From assembly GCA_014529385.2 (NCBI GenBank), contig CM043953.1, forward strand, positions 108,692,549 through 108,756,548: a stretch of DNA of 64,000 nucleotides, read 5' to 3'. Position 1 is the stretch's first letter. Each line of letters opens with the position of its first letter. The DNA comes from Adiantum capillus-veneris. Its lineage: Eukaryota; Streptophyta; Polypodiopsida; Polypodiales; Pteridaceae. Below are positions 20,838 to 31,011 of this stretch, in pieces. The notes under the pieces were generated by a model, which was not told the DNA's origin, did no database searches, and worked only from the letters and a program-made list of their open reading frames with translations. A program made the position numbers and the translations under genes.

Positions 20838-20999
20838 GAAATGAAATGTTATATTAACGTCTTCAAAAGGCCAAAGTGACCTATGAAACCAAAAAGTTAC
20901 AATGTGGTGGATCTGATACAAAGTCACAGTAACAAGATGACAAAATTACAGAATGACAAAATAAAATACTATGGAATCTTAAACTGCTAGGTGTGAACT

Positions 21000-21656
21000 A
21001 AGTAGCTAGCTGGGATAGCTAGATCACAAGAGATCCAGCATCGGTCGCTGGCGGATCTCATCAATCTCCTCCATGCTTCAGTAGTCTGACCGGGCGTCGT
21101 GCATGTCGGGCCAAAGTGATCCGAATCCTCTGATGCAGCCTCTGTCGATGCTGTGTAGTCCTCCGCAGTCATGGGCATCTGGATCTCCCCAACTCAGTCG
21201 CTCGGTCGATCAGTGTGCCTCTGGTGTGAGGCGACAAGCTTTTCTGTGGTAGTAACTCCTCCGGGTGTCCAGTGGCAGCTCTAAAGAAGTCTGTGATCTA
21301 TCTCTGAGACTGGCTAGCCTCTCCTCTCATCAAGCTCTCTCTGTGTCTGCGTAGCTCAAGCAAAAACAAACCCAAGAATCTCTGATCCTCGTACCGCATG
21401 ACTCTGGAGAATGGTCCAAAGCCCTCTCTGAACAAGCAATGAAAGCAGCCTCGTATCTCGTAGTAGATGGGGTAGTGGCGTGTGTAGTGCAATTCTGTCT
21501 CAAGCTCGATGTCACACAGGGGGCATGTCCTGGCCTCTGCTGGTACTCCGCTGTATCTCCCAGTCTCGATCCGCAGCTGGTGTGAAGATCTGCGTATCTG
21601 GCCAGTAGCACATCGTATCCCATGAGACAAGTGGGTGTCCATGTATCTGGGCCTCG
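21000..21656 (-). pseudogene. LINE C-terminal finger and tail, fragmented
   Basis: The finger region (about 21.56-21.45 kb) reads CPLCDIELETELHYTRHYPI, so the fourth ligand is not Cys in this copy. RDQRFLGLFLLELRRHRESL follows, and then the basic tail near 21.1-21.3 kb in several frames. Confidence 0.7.
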
Positions 21657-23607
21657 TCACAAAACCATCCACCGTAAGCTGGAGGAGATGCTCTCTGTAG
21701 AAAGACATCTTCGTGCCCAGGTCAGAGAGGGTGCATCCAGTGAGTATTGGAAGGGAGGCAATCTGTCTATGCTGAACCCATGCGCCTGAAACCATGATGT
21801 CATCTCCCCATACCAGCATGCTGTATCTCCCTGCATGGCTAACTGTCGAGAGGACTCAAGTGCAAGGCGGGCATATCTGTCTCTGGGAAGTTCCCACATG
21901 CGGTGTATGGAGACAGATCTGGTGAGCGCCTCAACCATTAGTGGGGGGGCAGCTAGCTCTGCTCGGACAATAGCATGTGGTACTGAAGCCTCGGCTCTAA
22001 TGAGCCGCGAGATCATAGAGACCATAAGCTTCTCCATGTCCCCCCATCCATCACTGCGGCCTGTTCTCCCGTGATGATCCAATGAAGGTCCCCAAATCTC
22101 AGCTCCATACAGCAATGCAGAAGCCACCAAAGTGTCAAAGAGCCAGAGCTTTGTCATGAAACTGAACCTGTGAACACATGAAACTGAACCTATGAACACA
22201 TCCTTTCCAATCTACCCAATGCTGCATGGGCTCTGGTCAATCTACTCTCTGCTGCCCTCCTCAATGAAAATGCTGGCCCACTAAAAACCACTCCGAGGTA
22301 AGTGTAAGCATCTGTATACTCCACTGTCTCCTGGCTGTATGTGAATGCTGGCGCTGACCTCCTGATCCACTGTGGGGTGGTATTAAATACCATGACCTTG
22401 GTTTTACCAAGGTTGACGGACAAACCACTTTCCTGAGCCAACCTATGCAAAGCATCCAAGTGACGTTGCATCCCCACCGAAGAGTCGGAGATCAACACAA
22501 CATCATCAGCATATAACAATAGTGGAATCCATGTCCCTGCCAGTTATGCACCTCTATCACCATCTCTCTCAATGTAGTCAGAAACCTCATCCACATCCAT
22601 ACCAAATAGAGTAGAAGAGAGCAGGCAACCCTGATTCACCCCAATAGTGGAGTGAATCGGTGTGGATAGACCCTCTGAGGTGCGTACATGCCCCACTGCT
22701 GACCTGTATAATGCCATGACCCCCCAAATGAGAACTGTGGGTACTCCCATCTGCGCATCAATCTAGCTCTGGGCACTGTGTCAAATGCTCTGCGGAAATC
22801 CACAAAGCTGCAATAGATCCGCCTCCCACGCGATTTGCCCTCCTCAATGATGACTTTGAGTGTCAAGATATGGTCAAGAGTAGAAAAACCTCTCCTGAAC
22901 CCTGCTTGCCCGGCTGCGCGTACCCCCTCCCTCTCTGCCCATCTACTCAGTTGCTACTCAAGAATAGATGCGTACAACCATGCCAATGTGTGTCCAATCA
23001 TAATAGTGCAATAACTCCCAGGCTCCATAGGGTCTCCCAACTTGAAGATAGGTACAATAGTTATAGGCTCCAAGTATCAGGCAAGCCCTCACACATGGCA
23101 CGATTAAACATAACTGCTAGAAGTTCTGCTAGTAGATCTCTGGCATGCGTGAAATGCTCAGCCACTAAACCATCATGATCGTATGCTCTCCCAGTCCTCA
23201 TCCTGTCAATGGCCTTCCTCACCATCTCAGCGGTGAAAAAAGCACGTGTGTGGGCATGGATCGCGGGGGTCGAGAAGGGGGGGGCTGCTCAGGAACTGTG
23301 TACAGAGATGATGCGTACTGGCCCCAGTCCTATGTAGAAGTGATGGCGGGGGGGGGGGAGAGCTCCTGAAAGAGCCGCCATGCCTCACGTGAGTCCTGAC
23401 TCAAGAATAGCTGGTATAGATCCTACTCTAGGCGAGCCAAACATGCCCTCTTCTTCCGCCGCACTAGGCGTCGGAAGTCAATCTATGACTGTCTGTGAGT
23501 GATGTCCCCCAAAGCACCTCCCTCTGAAGTCTAGCTCTAGTGTCCCAGCATTCCTCATCATACCAACTGTTCTGGGGCATCCTCCCCAAGCGGCGTCTCT
23601 ACTCAGG
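21657..23607 (-). pseudogene. LINE RT region, fragmented
   Basis: Pieces in order are motif A FVDFRRAFDTVPRARL (about 22.78 kb), motif B IGVNQGCLLSSTLFG (about 22.63 kb), motif C LYADDVVLISD (about 22.5 kb) and the thumb (LGKTKVMVFNTTP, YLGVVFSG, then LWLFDTLVASALLYGAEIWG). Frame changes separate them, and a 25-base direct duplication (catgaaactgaacctatgaa type, near 22160-22195) lies in the thumb. The gene is inactive. Confidence 0.8.
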
Positions 23608-24639
23608 CTAGGTCTGTGGGTATGCCTGTGCTGCTGCATCATGTAGTGTCTGTGTCAATATAGTAGTAAGCTCCTCCAGAGGTCGCCCTGGCTCCTCTGT
23701 GCACAGGCGTCTGTAGATCCCATCTATGTATACAGAGTCCGTCTCCCGTGTGAAGGTGTAGCGAGAAGGGGCTGTTGTCCGTAGCCTGTGTGCTACACTA
23801 AACTGAAAAGAGATGGTCAACGACACAAGAGCATGATCCACTGCCACACCAACAAGTCTGGGTCCAACCGTGAGATCCTGGATACTAGAGATGAGGCTCG
23901 GCTGTGCCATGACATAATCCACTGTGCTAGCTCCATGTCTGTGTGGAAAGCATGTAAAACCCCCCGCAGCAGGAAATCTTTGTAGGCCATTCAAGATGGC
24001 CAATCCATGTGCACTCCCCATGTCTATCAAGTGTCTTCCATACTCAGTGTGTTCTCCATCTCGTGATAGTCTGGATAGGCCTGTCTTTGCAACATCCAGC
24101 TCTCTCAGCATCTCCTCTGAAGTATCATAAAATAGTGTCTGATGATGGGAAGTCCTAGCATTGAAATCCCCTAGAATGATGATGTCACCATCTCTAGAGA
24201 ACTCCCATATGTCATCATCCAAAATAGCAAAGGGGGACTGTCCTCTGGGTGGTGCATACACTGACGTGCTCGGGGGAAAGTAGCAAATAGCAATGTAAAG
24301 ATATTTGTCTGTCTCTGCTGTCAATCTCACCCACATGTACCTAGCTTGCTCATCCCTACGGGCTATATGTATCAATGGCTGCAACTCCTCCCTGAATAAC
24401 ACTGCCACTCTTCCTGAGCCCCGCCCTCTGTGCTCTGATCGTGTCTCCTGTCTACAAGCTGTCTCCCATCTATATCCACTAATGTGAGGCATAGACTGCC
24501 CAGGGGCCTGATGTGTCTCACAGTAGAAGACGATGTCTCTTCCCGTAAAACTATCATCAAAAGCGCCCACATCAAGTCGCATAGATCCATCACAATTCCA
24601 AGTGGCAACTTTGAGTGTGGTCCCATGGGTCTCGCACCG
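23608..24639 (-). CDS. LINE endonuclease (APE type), N-terminal ORF2
   Basis: The frame is open from just after the ORF1 stop to 23608. Visible motifs are VATWNCDGS (Asn), YCETHQAPG (Glu), LYIAICYFPPST, ILGDFNARTSHH (Asp/Asn), STVDYVMAQP and GVAVDHALVSLTI (the terminal DH). These are the catalytic set of APE-like LINE endonucleases in order, so the domain looks complete. It nicks chromosomal DNA to start target-primed reverse transcription. Next to the GA tracts around these LINEs, its target preference is of interest. Confidence 0.85.
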   Translation of the reverse strand, partial: RCETHGTTLKVATWNCDGSMRLDVGAFDDSFTGRDIVFYCETHQAPGQSMPHISGYRWETACRQETRSEHRGRGSGRVAVLFREELQPLIHIARRDEQARYMWVRLTAETDKYLYIAICYFPPSTSVYAPPRGQSPFAILDDDIWEFSRDGDIIILGDFNARTSHHQTLFYDTSEEMLRELDVAKTGLSRLSRDGEHTEYGRHLIDMGSAHGLAILNGLQRFPAAGGFTCFPHRHGASTVDYVMAQPSLISSIQDLTVGPRLVGVAVDHALVSLTISFQFSVAHRLRTTAPSRYTFTRETDSVYIDGIYRRLCTEEPGRPLEELTTILTQTLHDAAAQAYPQT

Positions 24640-24642
24640 TCA
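24637..24642 (-). promoter_or_regulatory. ORF1 stop in UGA-CGG context, candidate readthrough site
   Basis: ORF1 ends CTCTCCACA-TGA-CGG-TGC and the same frame continues as RCETHGTTLKVATWNCDGSM into the endonuclease. The first ATG in that frame (24582) lies after the WN motif, so starting there would drop a catalytic residue. The overlapping ATG in TCCACATGACGG leads to an early stop. This favours readthrough or another recoding route; it is inference from two copies. Confidence 0.5.
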
Positions 24643-25400
24643 TGTGGAGAGCCGCTCTCCAATCACCACTCGGCCATCTCTGTAGAAGGCCGTCTTTCCC
24701 TTCTCCCTTGCCGCTTGAATCTCTGGCATTACCTCTCTCATATGCGCAAGCTGCGTGAGAGTGAGGTCATCTCCAAGGAATATGCCCGTTTTCTTTTGTG
24801 TAGGACGCTTCTTCAAGAAGTCCTTTGCCTCCATGGATGGGAAACGGATGATTAAAGCTCTCCCTTTTGAAGTCTCCCCATTGCCTTGTGTCTTCTTCCC
24901 CACCCTCCATGCCTTTGTATGAGTAGCCTCCCTACCCATCATGCGGAGAAGTTCTTCAACTTCCCCTTCCACATCATCTCGGTCTTTTAGACCGATTACT
25001 CTTATATGCAAAGCTCTAGTTTTCCTTCGCTGCTCTTCTTCTAGAGTCATGTTGATGATTATAGGAGTGGGGACAGATGTGGTTTCTTTCCCTTTCCCTT
25101 TCTTAGCGACTTCATCCATTTCTCGGCTCATTCGCCTTCTTTTGCGTCTTCGTGATCACATCCATCCACGAAGACATCTTTACCACCTTCTGTTTCTCCT
25201 CCTCTTTGATCATCCGTACCTGCTCCTTGATGACCTTGATTTCCTCTATCACCGAAGGCTAGAATTCCCCTTCCTCTAGTCCACTGCTTGCTCTATCAGC
25301 AAGCTCTCACTTGAGGGCTGAGACCTCTTCTTTAAGTGCTTTGGAGTCCGCCTTAAGTGCTTGTAGCTCTACGTGCAGAGCCGAGGAGGAACCCGGTAGG
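24640..25400 (-). pseudogene. LINE ORF1: coiled coil and RNA-binding domain
   Basis: The upstream part (25.4-25.13 kb) reads as a coiled coil with breaks (LQALKADSKALKEEVSALK, IKVIKEQVRMIKEEEKQ). From 25131 the frame is open through LHIRVIGLKDRDDVEGEVEE, KAWRVGKKTQGNGE, ALIIRFPSMEAKDFLKKRP, GIFLGDDLTLTQLAHMREVM and FYRDGRVVIGERLST to the stop at 24640. It is the same protein as at 17.1-18.2 kb, an RNA-binding chaperone of the LINE particle. It ends in TGA-CGG with ORF2 in frame behind it. Confidence 0.78.
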
Positions 25401-25460
25401 GTGAGGAGCTACTTTTGAAGATAGCCAAGAAGCCACCAGCTCGTCATGAGAAGGAGATGG

Positions 25461-26710
25461 AGCTCAAAGAAGTGCGGTTGATGCTCTGCAGGTGGAGATG
25501 AACTTGGAGAGTGCGGCTGAGTTGTATGGAAGAAGGCGGGGTGAGCTGCATGACAGAAAGAAGGCAGGGTTCATGGGGTTGTAGCTGGAAAAAGAGGCCG
25601 AGAGAGGTAGCCAGAGGGAAAGTGGGCGTTCAAAAAGCGGCTGGAGGGGCTACCGACTTCAGCAAAAGGGAAAAACAAGAGTGCGTTGCAGAGGGCGGGG
25701 AGTTTAGCAAAAAAGAGAGAGGAGTCCTGACGATCTAAGGGGACGAAGTCTCCAAACCGCACTCGACTCACAGGGAGTCTCAAGTTCAAGGCACAACAGA
25801 AGGTGCCGAAGAAGTGGCTCGGGAAAATAAGAGAGCAAGAGGAGGAATCCTACCAAGGCTTGTGGAGGGGATAAGGCTGTGAAGGAGCCATCGAAGGGGC
25901 ATTTGCAAGGCCAAGAGAGAAGGGCTGAGTCAAGGCATCACTGCGCTTTGCAGAGTTGTTGGTTCACGGACGTCAACAGCAGTGCCATCTTTAGCGTTCA
26001 CAATATAATCTACATCACAGGCGCATCTTGCAAGCAAGCTCATGGCCAACACGATCACTAAAGTTCTTTTTTTGGAGTGGTGCAGCATGTGCTCTTTTAC
26101 AGCGGCTCGTCGACATCTTGGCTGCAAGCAGCAACCCTCGACAGTGGGCACCAAGTCTTTTTTGCACAGAATTGGCTGCTTGTGCGTAATCAAAAGCCAA
26201 TAGGAGGCGGGCACAGTTTTTTTTTTGTAGAGCAAGCTCAAAGAGGGTGGGTGGACGAGCTACAAAAGGGCTATAAGAGCTTTTGTACAGAGGAGACCCT
26301 AAGGGAAATCCAAGGCAGAAGGGATGAGCCGCAAAGAGTTCGAAAGCGACCAAAGGGAGAGGGTTGGGTGGCAGACAACTAAGGCTTGACATGAAATCTT
26401 GCAATTGAGAGGATAGCCATGAGATGAGGGCGGCAGAAGAGCGATGTTATCACGCATAGGGCTTCACGAGAAGAAGGGAAGCTCCAAGGCGGGTCATCAG
26501 AGAGCGCCAATCTTAATACATCAGGAGAACTTCCCATCTGAGAAGGATGCGGCATCGAGCGTTTAGCTTAAAGTTCTTTCAAGTTGGGGTTCATGTGTAG
26601 ATATGATCGTTTTCGGTTTCAATGCAGTTTGGGTTTTAGCACATATGTTGTTTTGTGTAAAGCAAGGGTGGGAAGTCGATTGAGATGGGCAGCACATGGG
26701 TGTGTGTGTG

Positions 26711-26712
<2 letters not shown>
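25461..26712. other. Unassigned interval with chance ORFs on both strands
   Basis: Open stretches of 100-130 codons overlap on both strands (for example 26077-26382 plus and 26015-26404 minus). Neither has a recognisable motif, so I treat them as chance. Part of it may be the LINE 5' UTR. Confidence 0.3.

Positions 26713-26757
<45 letters not shown>
26713..26757. repeat. (GA)n microsatellite
   Basis: About 22 GA units follow a tgtgtgtgtgg stretch. No LINE end was recognised beside it. Confidence 0.95.
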
Positions 26758-26758
<1 letters not shown>

Positions 26759-26966
26759 CATCTCTGTGTGCTCAAGAATGAGTGTTTTTGCTGGAGGGAT
26801 TTCTTCTAAAAGAGCCTGCTAGTGTGCGCTTTCGGGCGACAAAAAAGAGTGTGAGGATTGGGTCTAGGTGTGTTTGCCTGAGCCTCATCATCTTTTGGCG
26901 ATCCTGCTGTGGACAATCTGTTTTTTATGTCGTAAAGCTCCCAAAAAAAGCCTTCGAGAGCACTAC

Positions 26967-27614
26967 TATCACAAACTGCTGATGTGTCAAGCCACTGAAG
27001 AACGGAGCCAACCTGTAGATCCTGGCCGAGGGGCCTAAACCCTGAGAAGAACAGTTCCCACCAAGTTATGGGACCCCCGTTCAATGGGGACCAAGTGACC
27101 TAGGGAGATTAAATAAAGCAGGACCAGCACACACCTTCTTGCATAAAGACTGATGACGTGGCAGAGCTGTACGGATGCCCGCAATTTGCGCTGGCATGCT
27201 AACGTGGTAGACAATACAGATTTCCGCGTTTTATACTGATGACGTGGCAGCTATACAGATTTTTGGAAAACGCACTGGCAGATTTTGGACCAGTTGCTTT
27301 TGAGTTTGAAGCTTTTCATGTAACTGCTTTTTATAGGCCAAGGGCCTTTAAATTTGTGCCATGGGCTCATTCTATGGCACGCTTCTGGGTGAAGGTGCAA
27401 AGGATGGAGTACCGGCAATGTCCTGAGTTAAAGTAATATAAAGAAATACCTAAAGGGGCGCCACCGTTCGGGCGGGGCTAGTGCTCTCTTGGGGTGGAAT
27501 TCCGCCACTCCCCGTCTCGTGTGTCGTGCACTCTCTATCTCTTTCACTTCAGTTGTTATTTGAAGTTGCTCAGTCTATTCTTTTCCATTGGCACGTGGTG
27601 CTCGTCCCCTGACA
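26967..27614 (+). mobile_element. Solo LTR of family F
   Basis: It starts TATCACAAACTGCTGATG and ends CCCCTGACA. It is collinear with the F LTRs and carries the R-type motif gaaatacctaaaggggcgcc at 27443-27462, followed by a longer U5 than the other copies. Flanks actac and aatac match at 4 of 5 bases, consistent with a target-site duplication. There is no internal region, so it is the product of LTR-LTR recombination. Confidence 0.8.
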
Positions 27615-28500
27615 AATACCAAAGATAATTTCGATTGTGCTAAAGTCTTAAAGGTGTCAAGTGGCTGCAGATGGCGTATTCCAAGATGGATAGGTGGTTT
27701 AGTGGAGCATCAGGGCAGAGGATCCGACCCTGGATATGGCTTGTGGAGCAAGAGATGGAGAAGTTGCAGATCTACAAAGATGAAGCAAAGGCAGATTATC
27801 CGTAGCAAGGGCTTCGAGGAGCTACATGGAGACTCTATTGCAACATCTCAGCAACAGAGCAACGGAGCTAGTACCACATGAAGCTGGACCTATTTCTAGC
27901 CTTTTGTCAAGACCAAAAGAGAAGCACGGGGTCAACCACCAAAGTAGAGTCGGTCTCTGATGATGGAGAATCATCAACATCTACCAATAGTGGATATATG
28001 AGTGAATCTGAAGATGATTGGAGTGGAAGAAGCTCATTTAAGGCTAAAATTTTGGGATCTCCACCGACCTTTTAGGTGCAGTACTCAATGAAGTACGTTA
28101 TGGAGGAGAGCAACATAGTGAGGAGGAGAATATACATCCAAATTGTGCACCCAGCTCAAAGGAAGATTTCAAGGAGGTATCAGAAGTTGGTTTGCCAAAG
28201 CAAGAGGGTAGACAGCCTTGCCATGATCAGCAGCATGTGGAGATGAGTCTGGTTCCAGAGTCAGTGTGTGGCCGTGATGAGGTGTCTCCGGTAGTAGACT
28301 GTGAGAACTGATGGAGAGGCAGCCTTGGAGTGCGTGTCATCATGTGTCAAGGAGGAAGAAATATTTCCTTTGCACGATTCTAATGCCAACTTGGAGTTTA
28401 ATGATGTGACGAGTGAGCAGGTGCATCCAACCAAACCGGCTCGTAGGGCGGTAGACTTTGGCTTTCACCCGAAACTTTACTTAAAACTTTAAAACACAGA
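27615..28500 (+). pseudogene. Coding-like remnant of unknown family
   Basis: The plus strand has acidic, Ser/Glu-rich open stretches (GYMSESEDDWSGRSSFKAK near 27.99 kb; SEEENIHPNCAPSSKEDFKE near 28.13 kb; SSCVKEEEIFPLHDSNANLE near 28.36 kb) spread over different frames and ending RAVDFGFHPKLYLKL at 28492. Composition suggests former coding sequence, either host or retroelement, but no domain is recognised. It lies between a solo F LTR and the outer end of element A. Confidence 0.35.
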
Positions 28501-28532
28501 GAAATTTTGTAGATAAAACATGTAACAGGAAT

Positions 28533-29289
28533 TGACACTTCAACACACAGCTTGGAAGCTCGAGCGCTCCAAGCATACGCCGACAACCTGTTGGCCCCAA
28601 AGACCAGTGCCCCTTTCGGTATTTCTTTATTCTTTAAGAGGGTAAACAGTTACAAAGCTGCGTCCTTGGAATATTCGCCTGTATCCAACTAGATGGCACC
28701 TGTTCTAGCAAAATTTCGGCAACATAACGGCTCCAAAACTTGCTTTGAACAAACCCCCATGCCGAGACTCACTTCCAATGGCATAAACCCTCTGTTTTCA
28801 GCTCAAAAACATTAATTACAGCTCTGTAATTACTGTTTTTTCACATGTTTTCAGCCCTAAACACCCCCATTACTGTCCTCTAACAATGGGGCACTGTTCC
28901 CAATGCTTTTGGCATCCATATGGCTGAAAAACAGTCCAAAAACAGCACATAACCAGTGCTGAAAATGCACCTATACGGGGAGGTTATTACCCTTACAGGT
29001 GCCTGCATTTGGAGTAGCAGTTAGCCACTCCTGTTCCTGCTCAAAGAGGCTCTTGCCTCAGCACAAAAGCATATGACAACACAAGTGTACATAGGTCAAA
29101 TGAAAAACCCTCTTGTGGGGCATCACATAACTGCACGGAGGGGGGAGAGAGAGAGAGAGCAGTGAATGTTGTGCAAGGCTTCAGATCTTGCACTTCACTA
29201 TACATAGAGGATAGGCAAGCACACAGTAGCTTTAGTACATGCAATAATCCACCATACAGCTGAAAATGCAACCCCACGTTTAATTTCAA

Positions 29290-29336
<47 letters not shown>

Positions 29337-29459
29337 CTAGAAAGTGCCCAAAAATGTGTCAAATGGCACTCATGCATGGTTTTCCCTTTCGGTCTAAAAA
29401 TATCTCAACCGGTTGCTCACTTGACTTAGCGGCAGAGTAATAAAATATTCCTCTTGTCA
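28533..29459 (-). repeat. A 3' LTR
   Basis: Read on the minus strand it starts TGACAAGAGGAATATTTT and ends GTTGAAGTGTCA. It holds a (CT)n tract (plus-strand 29293-29333) and the poly(A)/R motif aataaagaaataccgaaagg at about 28608-28630. The ends are judged from the TG..CA termini and from the related LTR at 401-1651; the exact limits are uncertain because the 5' LTR is outside the window. Confidence 0.6.
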
Positions 29460-29561
29460 TTCCGGAGCTAATGACGGAACAGATTTCATGGCCCAAAATA
29501 GCAGTTCCCTAAATTTTAGGAGATGCTTCCATGGCACTTCCACTGGTCATCTGACCATCTA

Positions 29562-29840
29562 TCACCATTGGGACCACATCCAAAAATGCAATGTAGCCGA
29601 GTTATCGAGTGATTTTCTCTTTTCAAGGTAAAGCTGCAATATATTTGGTGACTCTGACAATTCATGCTCTTCCATCCACTTTGCATCCATAGGTGGATAG
29701 TTCTTGAACTCCACCAAATAGAGTCTTGCAGCTTGTCCCTTAACTTTTCTTTCCTTAGGTGCCAAAATCTGCTCAAGTACCAAGATCTCATCAAGTTCAT
29801 CATCCTCCTGTGGCATATCTTCTGGCACATCACCCACAAA
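29562..29840 (-). pseudogene. A chromodomain
   Basis: The sequence ILVLEQILAPKERKV ... RLYLVEFKNYPPMDAKWM matches the plant chromovirus chromodomain-like C terminus of integrase. This module is thought to steer integration toward particular chromatin. The equivalent in element E is at 58544-58735. Confidence 0.8.
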
Positions 29841-29845
29841 GGGTC

Positions 29846-31011
29846 TTAGAAGACTCCATTATGAATCTTCCAAGTGTCAGGCAATTTCAGCCTATAAGCA
29901 ACATCACTGATCTTATCAAGCACTTGAAAAGGCCCATAGTAACGCATGTTGAGCTCCGGAAACAGCTTTTCCTTGCCCTTCATCTTCTTTAACCTTGCCT
30001 TTTCAAACTGTAAAAGTACCCAATCACCAGGTGAAAACAGTAATTCACGACGGTGACGATAAGCAGTTCTTTTCTGCTTTGCCTTAGGCTTCTCCAAGGC
30101 AAGCTTAATCTTCTTATACATTTCATCCATGTTCTCAACATATCGATCTGCGATCTTGTCCTTTGTATGCAAAATGGGAGGAACTTTCTTGCCGCCTTCA
30201 ACGATCTCAAAAGGTGCCTTGGTAGTTGATGAATGCATCATATTGTTGTACGCATACTCAAGCATAGGCAAATACTGCTGCCACTAGCCCTTATTATCTG
30301 ACACATAACATTTCAGCAAATCTAAGACAGTAGAATTAGCCTCTTCTGACTGACCATCAGTTTGTGGATGAAATGAAGACGAGAACTTGAGCATAGTGCC
30401 CATGTTCTCAAACAATCCTCTCCAAAACAAACTTATCATGAGAGGATCACGATCACACTGACAATCGATTGTGGCATACCATGGTACTTAAACACATTGT
30501 ACATGAACAACCGTGCCATCTGGTCAGATTTTATCTTCTTCCTGACAAGAATAAAATGGACATGCTTGCTGAACCTGCAAATAATGGTCCATATACCATC
30601 ATTCCCTGTCGGCGTTCTTCGAAGATCAAAGATAAAATCCATAGCAATGCTTTCCTATGGCTTATCTGGAATCAGCAGTGGTTGTAATAACCCTGGTGCC
30701 TTTTACCCGTCAAACTTGACCTTTTGGCAAATCATGCATGCTCGCACAAAGGCATCCACATCTCTCCTCAAAGTAGGCCAATAAAAGAATGTCTCTACCG
30801 CTTTAACTGTCGCATCAATTCCACGATGCCCTGCATACGATGGGACATGACTTTCTACCATGACCTTATGTCGCAATGGACTAGTCACACATAGTTTTCC
30901 ATGCATTATCATAAAACCGTCTCTGAGGAGGTAGTGCTCATGACGTTGCCCATCTTGCAGCTGTTCAAAGATCCTTGCAAAATCTTCATCAGTAGCATAT
31001 TGTTCCTTCAT
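29846..31011 (-). pseudogene. A integrase
   Basis: The zinc-binding HHCC region (HVPSYAGHRGIDATVKAVET ... CMICQKVKFDG) lies near 30.85-30.7 kb. Core remnants (MDFIFDLRRTPTGNDGIWTI, HVHFILVRKKIKSDQMARLF) are near 30.6-30.5 kb, and the C-terminal part (YAYNNMMHSSTTKAPFEIVE through LNMRYYGPFQVLDKISDVAY) runs to 29846. It inserts element DNA into the chromosome. The fossil is broken. Confidence 0.82.

Larger units (their letters stand above)
20834..25460 (-). mobile_element. LINE, nearly full length, frame-disrupted RT
   Basis: A minus-strand element of the same subfamily as 13118-18195. It has ORF1 (about 25.4-24.64 kb), an endonuclease open to 23608, RT and thumb in pieces (about 23.2-21.66 kb), a C-terminal finger region (21819-21298) and a 3' UTR with the conserved end before the (atttc)n tail. 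The 5' boundary is uncertain, somewhere at 25.4-25.6 kb. RT is broken by several frame changes, whereas ORF1 and the endonuclease are in better shape than in the sister copy, so the two copies complement each other for comparison. Confidence 0.85.

Noticed and set aside
26015-26404. 101- and 129-codon ORFs on opposite strands
   Set aside because: They overlap each other, have no recognisable motif and lie in a gene-free interval; chance openness is the simplest reading.
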